Shown: positions 1-12,621, counted from the first letter of the stretch. The stretch: 64,000 nucleotides of DNA from Isoetes taiwanensis (GCA_021234155.1 JAJEKV010000002.1:39793841-39857840), one strand, 5' to 3'. A program made the numbers and translations. The notes: generated by a model from the letters alone, not told the origin.

Positions 1-860
1 TCAAAAGGTTAGCAAGGCTCCTTGCCATGTCAGTGTCAAGAAAAGGCCTCTTTGATATCCAGTTGTGGTCATTGTTTTGCCAATAATAAGGCAACACAGG
101 CATGCTCCCATGAAAGTTTTACATATAGGGAGTAGGGGATGTAGGTCATATCGAGAAGTTCAGCCATAGATAAGTCAGAATATTAATCCATAGATTCTGA
201 CATAAGTCGAAATACATAAAGGAGGATGAGGGCTTCAGCCATAGCCGCAGTCAACCCAAATTGAAGAGAACCGAAATTAAAATGAAAGGGGAGGCTTTTT
301 TTCAAGAAAGGATCAGTCTGTACATGTTTTCGCCATCCGACCAATAAGCTCGATCGAAAAAGTTATTTCGTGATCACTTCCATCTCATGCCTATTTTTTG
401 CCCTATTTTTAAATTTTCCTAGCCGTAGATCTTAAAAAAAGATCTAATGGCAAAAATTAATGCCACATCAGTTTCTGATGAGGAGGTGCTATGTGGATAG
501 GCTAGAATTGCAAGAAAGGCATACTGAGTACTTCCACAATTCATGTACATAAAATAAGGGCAGTATCTAAAAATACATCAGACTGCAAACATCTTCGAAT
601 AATAAAGAAGTAGAAGTATTTACCTCAATTTAAGGAAGCCTTACAAAAGCACATGCATCAAACAGACTGGAGTATGTTAAATATTTGCTTTAATGCCATA
701 GGATTGCATCCTCTTGAAAAGTATAATTATAGAATGCTCATTTGCATACTCGATATATCCTGAGATTATTATAGTCCAACAAACCAGATTCTTTGTCAGC
801 AAAGTGTTAAGAATCTAATAAGCACAAACAATGCTCCCGCAGCTAGCATATATGTGTATG
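1..860. other. AT-rich flank without a recognisable gene (left end of copy A)
   Basis: No convincing reading frame, RNA gene or mobile-element domain is seen here. The stretch is repeated almost exactly at 44,093-44,947, where it directly follows a LINE fragment. The duplicated block therefore starts at or before the first base of the window, and its true left end cannot be seen. Confidence 0.6.
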
Positions 861-882
861 AGAATAGAATAGAATAGAATAG
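861..882. repeat. (AGAAT)n microsatellite, tail of the minus-strand LINE
   Basis: About four AGAAT units directly abut the 3' end of the minus-strand LINE, so on that element's strand the tail reads TTCTA. The same pentamer ends the separate LINE at 42,513-43,297. This supports the repeat being part of the element's 3' end rather than a chance microsatellite. Confidence 0.8.
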
Positions 883-1655
883 ATTTTTTAGCATCCATGG
901 AGACCAATTGGCCTATGGGACCCAAACAAAAAAGAGAGCAGCAATCGTATCACTGACAGCATTAAAAAACCCCCGCCCCGAAGGGTTTTCGAGGGAAAAA
1001 CCTTAGCAGTAATAAGTATGTTGGCAGGATAGTTCAATACCGTCCCGGAGGAGGACGGTGAGTCCGGTGCATCCATAACCTCACGGAGGTATGACCCCAA
1101 CAAACCCGATGGCGTAGTCAATAATTGATCTGCGGTGGCGGGCACTAGTAAGCGAGCATATAAGCTCTCGGATATGGGCAAATCTTTGGGTAGATCTGGA
1201 GGGCATGACATTCATCCTCAATAAGCGCCTGGTGGCAACAACGACAAAGCCTTTGCTCACGTGCCTCCAGGAGCCCAGCGTCTGTTTTTCAATCGCGGGC
1301 GATGTGCACCGATGTCTGAATGGAAGCTATAAGTTTAAGCGCTTCTTCATGGGCGGTTTGGGTGTATAAGTACTGGTGTGGGCCTCTCGTGAGCCTAGGA
1401 TTAACTTGCTGCTAATAGTGTGCCAGCTTAACGTGCGTCAGAGCATCTGCATCCCAGAGCTTGCGAAGGAAAGTAGCATCTAGGTACAACTTAAGTGCCT
1501 TGTGATCTTTCTTTGTCCTTACACGCACGCATCTGTTTGCCTGTACACCCCAGTAGCGAAGACCATTGAGCTTGCTTGCCTTTCGGCGGGATTTTAGGTT
1601 TGGGGACCCATCGCCATGGCCAAAGCAAAAGGTTGGGCAAGCGTGAGAGAACTAC
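861..1655 (-). mobile_element. 5'-truncated LINE, 3' end only, with pentamer tail
   Basis: On the minus strand this encodes the C-terminal end of a non-LTR retrotransposon polyprotein. The same stretch in copy A' (about 45,000-45,440) reads more cleanly and shows the Cys/His zinc-knuckle pattern typical of LINE C-termini: a C-x-x-C pair, then an acidic E-D-E-x-H-x-L block, then an arginine-rich end. The 3' end is followed by a (TTCTA)n microsatellite at 861-882, as expected of a target-primed insertion. Similarity to the LINE fragment at 43,625-44,092, which lies in the opposite orientation, runs to about 1,655, so most of the element is missing. The family is related to the plus-strand LINE at 8,020-11,229 but has a different tail. 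Confidence 0.75.
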
Positions 1656-1808
1656 CCACAAATACTTTATGTTACTTAGAATACTCACATGTGTCACGTA
1701 ATTTGATTAGATGCCGTCAAATTAGATTTCATGCGTCAATTTAGTTAGTATTCTAAGATTCCCAAGTTCATCATAACCTGATATCTTGATTGTCCATATA
1801 AAAATATT

Positions 1809-1997
1809 TCAACTTGGCATTCTATCAGACACTTCTTCCATCTCTAATAACCTAACTACAATATACATGTCAATCAATGTATATGCTATAAACATGCTTA
1901 AATAGAATCCAAAATTTTCAATAAGTATCTCAATAGCTTTCTCCAGCACCTTTTCTCTTGCACAACTTTGCAATACACAAACATGTTTATTTAGCAT
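1809..1997 (-). pseudogene. PPR (pentatricopeptide repeat) gene fragment
   Basis: A 62-residue minus-strand frame resembles the repeat core of plant PPR proteins, which are organelle RNA-editing and processing factors. It has a V-C-V-L-Q-S-C-A-R block, then L-E-K-A-I-E-I, then a hydrophobic F-I-A-Y-T-L-I-D-M-Y segment, then L-L-E-M and D-R-M-P. These correspond to the usual L-x-A-C-A, L-E-x-G-x-x-I-H, N-A-L-I-D-M-Y and V-F-D-R-M-P positions of P-L-S repeats. Less than two repeats are present and neither side continues the pattern, so it is a broken fragment of a host gene. The copy at 45,892-46,080 encodes the same peptide. Confidence 0.6.
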
Positions 1998-4900
1998 TGG
2001 CTGAGGACCTCTTAATGTTCCTTTGTCTTCATGCCCATTTCAGTTCCATCAAGACCTTGCATATCTGTTGTTTGGTGTGCAATGCATTTCTAAGGGATGC
2101 TTTATTTTGTTGTAGTTGAGATGGACTTAAACTCTATCTTTATTTTGACCAGATGGAAAACTGACTTGCTAGTTTTGCAGCATCGACGATCTAGAGCTCC
2201 CTGGGATGTTATGATCCCCTAATTTCTTCTGGTCATTCGCTTCATCTATATCCATTGCGAAAAGGAGTGGCCACTAGAAAGGTGTTCTCATAATGGACAT
2301 ATTCACTAGAATCCTATAATACATATGCGAAATCAATAACATCTAGTATATTGCCTTAAACCTTATAGTATTTTGCAAGCCTAAGCTATACAATATACCC
2401 AACACTATCTCTGGTCTAAATCGAGGAATAACTTGCAAATATGCCTATCCAACAACTCTCGATGCCCAACGTCACCTCCCATGTGAATATGGACCCAAAC
2501 TAAAGGGGGTTTTAGGGGGATTTAATTCAAAAGTGTTAACTTTAATGGTTTTTGTTAATTATAAAAGTTTTGGCCCCTTCGGAGCCTTGGACACCTTCTC
2601 TATTTGCTTTAATTTAGATATCAATAGCAATGTTATAAGGACAAAAACCTTGTGAAACATATTAGCCCATTGCATAGTACAAAGGAATTAAAGCCATAGC
2701 TTGTGAATTAAGAATAACTAGCCTAATTGCATATTTGAACCTAGAATGTTTGTAGTGAGAGAGCCACATTCAAATTCTCATTATATGCACCAGCATAATT
2801 ACATATTTGAGCCTAGAAAAGTCATGTTTGCAGTGCTTCAATTTAAAAAAATAAAAATAACAATAATGGGGAAATATCTCCCATGTGTATTGGGCGTGCT
2901 AATGAGTTTGCATCTCATTTGCTTCATGCCATTCTTTTCATTCATAACTGTTGCATAGAGAAAACAAACAGTACAAACGTTACAATAAAGACATGGTAAT
3001 GAAGTTGTAAAAATAAATAGTGGTTAAGATAAATGTAATGGTAAATGATTATGAAGTTGAGCATTATATTTCATATTGATTGAAGTGGTAAACGAAAATA
3101 GTGGTAGGGCTATAATGGTGGATTGCGGGAGATATCAGCCACTTTAGGTAAAGAATGGAGACTTCAGGCGATGCAGAAAAGGGAGGCACATGTGGATGAA
3201 TCTCTGAACATCATCATATGCTTCAAGGGGTTTCCGAGGTTCTTTTGCGGCCATTTGGGGGCCGGAAGAAGACAAGGTAATGGTTTGAAGCAGCCGAATC
3301 TACAGAAAACCGTGCGAAATCCGACAGTGGGGAGCATGCATTTTGAATGAGTTTATTGATTTCCATGTTCTGCTCTAGAAATAACACAAAACAACAACTT
3401 TGTGATGGTGCATTCTACAAATAAGACAAAACATAACCTCTAGAAATAACACAAAATAATAACCGTCTGGTTCTCTCAGCCAACGAAAATCAACGACCAA
3501 AAAATGGTGCACTCTAGAAATACTATTTGGTACACTTGCACGAATACAACGGCGAAATCATAGGAAAACCATGTGAAAAGCGTGCAAAAACACAACAATA
3601 ACCCCTTGTTATTATGCTAGATATTGGTAGAATAAAATACCCAATACCCCTAAATTGCCACAAACTCATATAAGTGTTACAAAGGAAGCTATTGATATGC
3701 TCTTAGAGACAGGTCCAAAAGCGAGGTTGAGCTTAAAAAAGCTTTTGTTTCTGTGAAATGGAACGTCCAGAATATGTATTTTTGAGCTCATGGCTTACAT
3801 GATATTGAGTTCTATTACCTAATAACATGCATGCTTTTGTTTACATGGTAAATTGTTGAATGCATGCTTTCCAAATGTATTTTTTGAATCATCAACTACG
3901 TTAGAGGCATCATTCTTGTCTTGCTATATAGCCATGTTGCTCTGCATATCAATAGACAAGCTTGAAAATAGTTGGACACAAGAGGCCTTTACAATGAAGG
4001 CAACCATGGCAAAAGCACCTTTCAATGTTTCAATCTGTAATATTTATCTGGGTTCATATCTTATTCGCAGACTATGCATTTTCTCTCATGCAAAGACATA
4101 TGTCAATCTTGAAGAATCTGCATCAATCTCTTCTAGGGGCAGTAGGATTTCCATTTCTGGACGCTATCATACCTAATCAACAAGATAAATTTCACATCCT
4201 ATGTTTCATAATCTGACTTAGGCACAAACAGACCTACTCCACAATGGAGCTAGAAATTAGGAGCTTGATTATAATCAGTAAAATGCTTACTTACCATTAT
4301 TCAATATATCAATCAAGAATGACATTTAGACTCATCACTCTCTTCACTTTGATATCACTATGGGTGATGAGATTTGTGAAGGAAAATACTACTCCACTTT
4401 CAACAATAGTTGCAGCCAATTCTGGTGTGTGCTTTCATGTATCAGTGAGTGTTGATATTGATTAATATTTTGCTATTATCTCTGGCTCCTGAAGTGATTG
4501 AACTCATTAGTTTTTCTTTTATATGCATGCAACGAATCACCCACCTACAAATTAGTGACAAACTAACTGTATATATATCTAATAGTAGGGCAAGCCAAAT
4601 TGTGCAATTGATGTTGTACCGATTTTGATGTGCTTAACCATGCAAAGAGTAAGGACCACACAATGCAGCATGCAAAAATATAGTAAAATGGCTTGATTAG
4701 AAGGCGTCAATATCTGCATATCTTGTTTGAATAGAATTCATAAGCTGATGCCAAAGAAACATAATATATAAACTTATCGAAGATTAATCCGAGGCCATGG
4801 TCGAAGGAGAGGACGAAACTATAAACTAGCAAAGAACAACCCTATGCCATGGTCGAAGGCAAAGGAAAGGAAGGAGAATCGATGGTAGATCACGAAAATT

Positions 4901-6796
4901 AAAAGATCAAAGGCTTAGATTAAATTTACCTAAGGTGTCATGCTAGGTGGATCATCGGCTAAATTGCTTTCGAATTGTTGTTGTGTGGGGAGGAGGAGGG
5001 GATGCTAGACAAGCACAGCTTTATAGAGAAAAAAAACTTCGTTTCTTTGTCAAATTTCTAGATTTTTCAAAAGCGTGGTTAGAAAGGCAGGCATTAGTTC
5101 TCCCGAGTATCAAGGTTTTGTCTTTGCTTGGAGTGATCGGGGGCTTGGACTAGAGCTTCACTAAATCTCGGCCCAGGCTATACTTAATGATAATTCAAAA
5201 ATTCAATAAGGTCAATCAAAATTTGGTGAGCAATCTGATTTTTAGTAGCAAATGGAAAAGGATGAGCTTCAAGACCAAATCCACAAAATTATATCACCGA
5301 GCTATAGCAATAGACACAAAATGAATTTTGAGCCTTGATTACGGATCGAAAACATACCAACAAGTTACAAGATCTACCTAGCCATGATGGCGGAATGCAA
5401 AAAGTTTTGTGGAATTATGTCTCTATTGTTACGGTATGGCGGAGATTGGATGATTTGCTACATAGAACAATCATTATGAACCCACTACCACTTTCACAAT
5501 CTTACCAGTTTAAGTGTACAACCTTGGGTTTTATATGTATGGAGCTTCAAAAAGCTAAACTTGGTAACTTAGCTTATTATATTATATTCGGTTTAAAGAC
5601 CGTTACTAAAGTTGACATTTGTCTTACTATCTATAAAAAACTTTTGGATCTGCATTCTAATGTGCAATTGAATTTGGTGGTTTTCAAATATTCGCACACA
5701 CCGCCTTTACCTGCGCTTTTACATCCCCACACACATGCACCACGCTGCGCTTGCACACATGCGTCGCATACCCTGCCTGCCTGCCTTTACACACTCCCCA
5801 TCAAAATACTATATAGTTCAGTTCGGTCATGTTCTATATTCTCAAGCGATGGAAATATTGGCCTGGCCCGAATGCCAAAGCCAAATATATACAATGCATA
5901 TCTTATATAGTACATCACATCGTTGAACAATCGCTCACCATACACTAATACACTAAACATCACACTAAGCACCATAACTCAAAAAACATGAATAGCAATA
6001 CAAAAGCTAACATCTTCGGGACAATGAGCAATATAATCTTGTCTTACATTTCTCTCAATCTTCTAGTTCTAATATCTTTTTTCTTCTTATTTTTTTTAAT
6101 TGAAGAGGTACAAAAAAAAGCTACTTTTCACAGGGAAGTATAACCCATCAAAAGCAGAAAAAGGGCTTTTTTTTTACCGTGCTCTTATGTATCCTAGTAT
6201 AAGCTAGCGACTCATAATTCTAGGTTTAGTAGCATGGCCCGGATATTATAGTTAAACACCTTTACGCCTTTTCCCCTGATCGAGATATTAAGAGTCACGA
6301 AGGCGTATCCACAGAGATATTTGCCTTTGCCATATTGTATCTTTCTTTTGTATCTTTTTGTAGTCAGATTAGAGCCCTTCATTACATTGGCATTTTGATC
6401 CGCGGCCGATTACAAAGACATGGTTTCTTGAAAACATCCCGAAGAGCCGAACACCTTGAGCCAATCATTGTTGATTTTCAAATTGATTCTTTTCCACTTG
6501 ATTTTCCGCACCATCGGGGGACAACATCCTTGAAATCATAAAATACATTAATTAGTAGACAAACTTTCCATAATCCATTCTATATCATATTTAACTTGTT
6601 TAATAATAAAGCTTGAGGTGGACTATATCATAGTTAAATATGAACTCGTTCCTCCCCTTCCAAATCCTCTATAAGAAGATATAGATTCTCAATCGATTGG
6701 GGTTGTCGGTGAGAAAAGAAATCTAAAGTGTTGGCCGGTGAGATCATTATCCCAAATAGTTAGAAGCTAACTCAATGATCCATTCGGACCAAATCT
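1998..6796. other. Long AT-rich region, no recognised gene
   Basis: Nothing here matches a family I know. A 107-residue frame at 3,853-4,176 and a 75-residue frame at 3,123-3,350 are kept in copy A', but this reflects the duplication rather than selection. Degenerate short repeats with the core CTCTAGAAATA recur at about 3,373, 3,439 and 3,512. A motif with the core GCCATGGTCGAAGG occurs at about 4,794 and again at about 4,847. A CA-rich tract lies at 5,692-5,805 and is very different in copy A'. The GC content and codon pattern give no support for a protein gene. Confidence 0.5.
5692..5805. repeat. Imperfect CA-rich tract
   Basis: A run of CA-rich sequence, interrupted by CTG- and CCTG-rich stretches. 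The corresponding tract in copy A' (49,762-49,865) is a much cleaner alternating CA/CG repeat. The difference may be base-calling noise in a low-complexity, methylated sequence or a real microsatellite change. Confidence 0.6.
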
Positions 6797-7372
6797 CTAT
6801 GCATTTGGATGCCTCCCTAACAAGCATCGACAATAGAAAAATAAACATGGCCATTTAATGCCTACGGGGTGGAAGGCTTTCCAACATATCTGCATCAAAA
6901 GACATTACTCAAGACCTTTGTCTACCAAAAAAGCTTGCTTTAAATGACAAAATCAGTCGTGACAAAAGTAAATACCTTTGGCTCTTATCCTATTGAAAAG
7001 ATGGATGAGGGCCTCGGCGATATTAAGTAGGGCCGGAGCCTTCAAAGAAAGCAACTAATTTTCAAGAGCTTCTCGATTTCCTAATTCTCCCGACCCTATG
7101 TTATAAGATCCATGGAACAACATTAATTTAAATTGGCGTGGCGAAAAACTTGAGCAAAAGCGGAATTCTAATAAATATTGACAGAATTCTCGAGTAATTT
7201 CAACCAAGTGCTAATGCATTACATTGTGTTGATGTCATTCATAAACACTCCTTTAACACACTTGCCCACGGTTTTTATAGCTAAGATCAAATCTCTGCCA
7301 TTGGATGCAGTGGTGTTACCCACTTATAATATATCGATGACCCATAATCACCGAAGTCGTTATGTCGGATGA
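6797..7372. repeat. Direct repeat R1 (about 575 bp)
   Basis: This block recurs in direct orientation at 13,069-13,637, at roughly 90 percent identity by eye, about 6.3 kb downstream and on the other side of the plus-strand LINE. It begins at CTATGCATTTGGATGCC and ends just after CGAAGTCGTTATGTC. The ends are not TG...CA and I see no primer-binding site or polypurine tract inside it, so a plain segmental duplication or an old unclassified element is more likely than an LTR pair. Confidence 0.75.
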
Positions 7373-8019
7373 TAAAAGTAAGACCAAAATAACACCCTCA
7401 TTTCAAGGCAGGCAGATAACAACCTAGAATAACACCCTCTTCCAATGTAGGCATAAGGGTGTATCCCCATTAGCCAGCACCAGCAATTTCATGCAGCATC
7501 TTTGACAGTCTCAGTTACCGATTTTTGAAGACCACCATTCCTATTGCACATGTGATGTATTTCTGACAGAAACTAGGAAGAGGACGAGAGGACAAATGAA
7601 ATCTTGCTAGAAGACAAACTCAATTCTGATTTAGGATATCCAGAAGCTTTCAAATCCATCTCAATTGGAGTTCCAGACCTGTGCCATATATCAGAAAAAT
7701 CAAAATCCGTTTGCAGAATGGGAACACTCCTCCGGTGCCTGTAACTTGCAAGGTGTCACAGGTACAAGCAAATTTTTAGCATAATGAGGATGCACCCTAA
7801 CACCCTCGTTTCAAGGTCTTAGCCCTCCCATAATTGCTTGTTTCATTCAGCATGTTTATGGGTTTTGGTTTTAGGATTCAATATGAATCATTGATCTCCA
7901 GCATATTCTGGGCATGATGCCAAATCAAGGCTAATATCTTTTTGCCAAAAAAATGCTTTGCCACTTTCTAAGGTCACTTTCAAACATAGTGCCACAAAAA
8001 TAAAAAAAATTGCAAACAA
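7373..8019. other. AT-rich stretch with AACACCCTC motif repeats
   Basis: No gene is seen. The motif AACACCCTC recurs at about 7,390, 7,430 and 7,800, twice followed by TTTCAAGG, which suggests a decayed repeat unit. The region ends where LINE coding sequence starts. Confidence 0.5.
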
Positions 8020-11000
8020 TGGACTACTGGAATGAATACACAGGCCAGGCCTGCCATCATCGCCAACAGAGTGTTTTCTCACACCCACTCGGATGTGGAT
8101 AGGCTTGATCCCTATGTCGATCTATATGATGACATACAGCAGCATAAGCAGTTGGGTAGTGTCATACTCCTTGGAGACTTCAATGCACGCACCGGGGTAG
8201 AACAACCCATGATATTTGATCCCTTGACTGATGATATATTGCGGTTGCATCCTGCGAGAGGAGCTTGGCCCGGGATATCGGATGATAATCGGTCCGCGCT
8301 ATGGTCGGCGATTGCTTTTGCTCTGCGGTATCTTTGACACAGTAATCTGCGGTGGGCGGCACGGTGGCCTTCCACCAGCGAACACTTGTAAAGCGGGGAA
8401 AACCGGTAGGATCTAGTGTGGTGGACTATGTGTTGGTGCACTGGCGGGATATGCATGTCATCAAGCACTTTCGGGTGTGAACAACTAATAGGGATGAAGA
8501 GATCGACTCGGACCACTTACCACTTTACTTGAAGTTGGCTTGGCGGGTTGTCTGCGAACCCGGTGCAACAACTCCTCACATGCCTCATTTGGGCGGATTA
8601 TGAACATCGCGGGCTTATGCCCGGATGCTTATAGATGACTGGCGAAATTTTGCAATATCCTACACTAGAACCGGAGCCAGGGCGGTGGCCCGATGTGCTT
8701 AGGGCTACTTGGCGAAGGTGCTTTGGGATAAGCGCGCCGCAAGACGGACCTCCGGGAACACAACCTTCTCCGCGTAATCAATGGTTTGATCGAGGTGCAA
8801 GGAACACAAATCTTTGGCTCCGCCAAAGTCCACGGACCACGCTTTACGCCCACATGCGGTCCGGCGGTACCACATCTTCCTTAAAGCTAAAGAAGCGGGT
8901 ACATTGCGGCGCATCAAAGGGAAATGTTTACCTCACGGGCGTCACCCGGGACCTTACGGCGAAGGGTTCTTAGAAAGCGATTACAACCCGCCGGGGAATA
9001 TCACTCCCGGCGGTGGAGGCAATACTTTAACAGCTATCACGACCCTCGGGGTGCACATGCGGCATTACCCTTGCAAGAAGGCCCGGTGCTAGAAATCCGC
9101 AGTTCGGATGTGGAACAAGGCTTCGACATCTTGCCAATGGGAAAGCCCGGACTTGGATGGTATGCGGCGGGAATTGCTTAAGTGGGGGGCCACCCATAAT
9201 ACCGGTCTTTGCCCGCCTTGTTCAACAAGGCATTACGGGAAAGGCTTCCCGCCTGCGGTGGACCAATAGCGAGTTGTTACCATCTACAAGGCGGGTGACC
9301 CACCTTTGCCGATTCTTACGAACAATCATGGTCGATTCGGTGTTTGCAAAAGCGCTGGCTGGGATTCTCGAGCAGCGGTTAATGGTAGGCGAGAGGCGCG
9401 AAGTCGCGGGCCCCAGACCCGACACTCAACCATTGACCACATCTTCCGTTCGCGAACTCTGATTGAAGGCGGCGGAAACCGCCGTCGGGATCTATATTGT
9501 TGCTTTGTGTTGCGAAGGCGTTTGACAATGTGCCTCGGGGAAAAACGGACAAGGCTGCAACAGGGGGGTTCACGTAGATTTGCGAGAATCACGATTAATG
9601 CGGGCTATATGAAAGATGCTGAATTGGGTTCGGCCGGAACAAACCCGACCATTTGATAGTAGTATCGGGGGGTTACGTCGGGGATGCCCTCTCTCCCCAA
9701 CATTGTTTGGGCTTTACATTGATCAATTGGGGCGGCTGGCGATAATAGGGGGCGATGGAGCTCACCTTCTCTATCGAGATCATCAGGCGGTTAATATATC
9801 TTTGATGATGGGACCTCTAACTTACACGGCCGGACATGCAGCGACATCTACGATGCCACGGACACGATACATAGCGGCCCGATATCGCGTCAACAACGGC
9901 CAAGACTAAGGTGGTTTTCATATCATCTTCCGTCGGTAGGGATCCCCTCCTTCGGTTACCAAGGCCGAGAATGTGGAAGTTGCATCCACACCACAAGTAT
10001 TTGGGAGTGGAGTTTCCTTCTAGTATGCTGCTGGGACACATCCATATGGCTACAGTGGCCGGTTTGGAAGGCACTATATGCAATGCAAAAACAATAGTCA
10101 TAAAGCGGAGTTGTATGATTGGGCCCATCGATCACACACTGTTCAAGGTCTTAGTAGAGCTGTCCTTTTATACGGGGTGGAAGTATGGGGCCCGATGGTA
10201 TCACTTGCTACTTGGAATGACTTGGGCAGGTCGAGCCTTCTTAGTGCAGTCCATATCAAATTCTCTGCGAGGCGGAGATTCTTGCCTCTTGAGGAGGCAG
10301 CCCTTGATCGCCACATTGTCTATTTTCAGAAGGTGGTCAATATGGGCGATGCTTTCGTCTCCCCCTAAACTAGCTTATATCATGGCAATGGGGCCGCATG
10401 ACGCCTCAAGGCTTGGCGGGAGGAAAAAGAGCTCAATGGTTGGCTAGATGGAATGTCTGCGAGGAACACGAGTGCATACATGTGCAAGCAGGCGATCACC
10501 ATAGCTTGAGGGGCAATATCTTGGCGCTTGCTTCCCTCGGTAAGCTTTGGGATGCCAAAGCCCTTGAACATCAAGGCAGTGACACACTACCCGGTAGCCA
10601 CATAAATCCCACATTGGAACAAGGCCCCAATGCTACGCATACCCACTTGCCCATGAAAAGGCGCGGAGACTCATTGCCTCCATTCGCACAAGGGCACATC
10701 ATCTTTGGTGAGGCGGCGGATGGATTGGTGAATCCCGCGCCAGGGCCGGGCTCTGTGTCAATCTTTGCCAAATGGGAGTCATTGAGGATGAATCTCATAC
10801 CCTTCAAAGTTGCCCGCATATGATCAAATTGGACGTGTTATCTTTGAGTTGGTGGGGCCTGGCCAGCCGTTACATGTGACATTGAGCACAACATCCGTCA
10901 CAGGGTGCTAGGATCATACCTTGGGAGGTTATGGACATGCGAGATCGGCTATGTCCTCGGGCACACCTTGACATGTATATATACATTGATGTATACTTAT

Positions 11001-11229
11001 GCAGGTTTGGCGACATTCTTATTCTTGCCCGCGATTTTTCCCTCGAAAACCCTTGAGTGGGGGTTTTTAACGGGACGGTAATAAGTTTCTTTATGCGCGC
11101 TCCTTATATAGGTCCCATAGGCGATTGGCCTCGGTGGGCGACGATAAAAATCATTCTCATTCTCATTCTCATTCTCATTCTCATTCTCATTCTCATTCTC
11201 ATTCTCATTCTCATTCTCATTCTCATTCT
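8020..11229 (+). mobile_element. LINE (AP-endonuclease type), 5'-truncated, hexamer tail
   Basis: A non-LTR retrotransposon reads on the plus strand in broken frames. An endonuclease domain comes first: G-D-F-N-A at 8,173-8,187 and the catalytic S-D-H at 8,508-8,516. Reverse transcriptase follows at about 9,240-9,900, with recognisable blocks F-A-K-A-L-A-G-I-L-E (about 9,340), H-S-T-I-D-H-I-F (about 9,425) and G-C-P-L-S-P-T-L-F-G-L-Y-I-D-Q-L (about 9,685). Thumb and C-terminal zinc-knuckle regions lie at about 10,260-10,830. The N-terminal part of the endonuclease and any first ORF are missing, as in the usual 5' truncation. The 3' end carries (TCATTC)n. Frame changes occur throughout, but the A' copy breaks at different places, so some are probably read errors. 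The clade is not assigned; AP endonuclease plus a C-terminal knuckle fits L1- or I/Jockey-like groups. Confidence 0.85.
11151..11229 (+). repeat. (TCATTC)n hexamer tail of the LINE
   Basis: About 13 perfect TCATTC units follow directly after the LINE 3' UTR. A tail of similar length and unit is present in copy A' at 55,182-55,260. Plant L1 elements normally end in poly(A), so a perfect hexamer tail is notable and may come from slippage during target-primed reverse transcription. Confidence 0.9.
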
Positions 11230-12304
11230 GTTCTCAAGGAAGGTCATATTCTGTCCTGTCCTATTCTGGTAATGCATACTTTCATATTCTGCCATTTACT
11301 TCTGCTGCTTCTTCAAATATCTTGCTAAAAAAAGCTCGAGTAAAACCTTGTCAAAAACCATAGCCATAGCCATAGAGCCCAGTCTTACCAGAAAGCATAG
11401 CCCTAGCCATCTTCGATGCAAGAAAAAAAACTAAAGATGAGGATTGCAAAATCATGCAAGATTTCAAGATTCGAAAAAACCTATGAAGCTTAATCTTGCA
11501 AGCAAAAAACTAAAGCGAAGATCAAGGATTCAATGGCCAAGCTAGAAGCTGCAAACCAAGGATTAAAGGGAAAAATGGCCAAAACCAATATATTGAAGGC
11601 ACTAGCACTCACATCGATGATTCTTGATTTTACTTTGTTACGGCACACAAAGACCCATTTGAATTCCGCGGAATCTGTTGGCCTTCAAAACCAGTACAAA
11701 TAGAAAGCGGCGCCATATCTTATCCATGCCTAGTGCGGCTCCAAAAACATAAAATACCTTCCTTCTTTCTAACCATGCTAAAAAAAATCCATCCAAAAAC
11801 GCACCAAAATAAAAAATGTGACCTCTAAATGAAATTAAGCTGCTCAAACATGGCAAAATATACGATTTTGGAATACGTCCCAGGAATCATAGTCCACACC
11901 ATTGCGAAAAGTTCCTCCTCCAATACCAAACTCAAACATTAGAGGTTTATTAGGGTGGTTTCCATGAAATTGAAGGCGAAATATCTTGCAAGGTCAAAAA
12001 AAAACTTGGCTCAAAAAATGCGTTAGGAATATTTTTAGGTTCAAGGCGAAAAACGAGTTCTTCAAGGTGAGGCAACCACGGGAAAATCTGACTCAAATAA
12101 ACCTTCAGGCTGGAGGCCCATGGAAAACTGCCCTTATTGCACCAACGACATGCATGGCAAAGTCACCGCATTAAACTTCTATAAAATATTTACAAACTTT
12201 TGGAAGGAGGGACACTTTGAAGCAAGGATTCAAATTTCGAAGAAAAATGTGTGTAGTCGCAGACGATTTTAAAAGAGTTAAGAAACTTGATTTTGTAGAA
12301 GATC
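11230..12304. other. AT-rich region downstream of the LINE, no gene
   Basis: No recognisable coding sequence. Several CATAGCCATAGCC-type short repeats occur near 11,360. The region is repeated at 55,261-56,337 with many small length differences between the copies. Confidence 0.5.
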
Positions 12305-12473
12305 CTAGTCAGTAGTTGCAAATCAATTAGTATTTGGATAGTGTGGTCCCGAACTTAAACCGGCCGAATGGTAGACAACATAGCTCTCTTGCAAAAAAAA
12401 CCTACAATGCGCGACTTATAGATGCATCTCCCAGTGAGCAAATATAGGAGATCAAGGATCAAGGATGGGAGCC
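12305..12473. repeat. Direct repeat R3a (about 170 bp)
   Basis: Begins CTAGTCAGTAGTTGC and ends GATGGGAGCC. It recurs at 13,641-13,813, immediately after the second copy of the 575-bp repeat. The two copies share a block that reads GTGTGGTCCCGAACTTAAAC and a later GCGACTTATAGATGCAT. No function is recognised. Confidence 0.75.
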
Positions 12474-12621
12474 TAATAGTGGGTTCAGCTCCACAGCTTT
12501 GAAACCAATTGCCAAGATCATTTTCTTGTCATTATCCAGTGAGCAAATATAGGAGATCAAGGATCATGGGAGCCTAATAGTGGGTTCGACTCCACGACTT
12601 TGGAACCAATTGCCAAGATCA
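12430..12621. repeat. Local tandem duplication (about 105-bp unit)
   Basis: The sequence from CCAGTGAGCAAATATAGG to CCAATTGCCAAGATCA occurs twice in a row, with units starting near 12,431 and 12,536. The second unit overlaps nothing coding. The same arrangement is present near 56,463-56,655. Confidence 0.75.

Noticed and set aside
3853-4176. A 107-residue frame kept in both copies as a candidate gene
   Set aside because: The copies are nearly identical at the DNA level, so preservation is not evidence of selection. No known motif is present.
5335-5910. A 191-residue plus-strand frame
   Set aside because: It runs through AT-rich DNA and the CA-rich tract, has no recognisable motif, and is not kept open in copy A'.
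11151-11229. CRISPR-like or minisatellite array
   Set aside because: The units are contiguous hexamers without spacers and sit exactly at the 3' end of a LINE. The rest of the window is clearly eukaryotic.
11104-11328. Long frames of alternating His-Ser or Met-Arg residues
   Set aside because: They are translations of the TCATTC hexamer tail of the LINE, not proteins. The same applies at 55,063-55,269.
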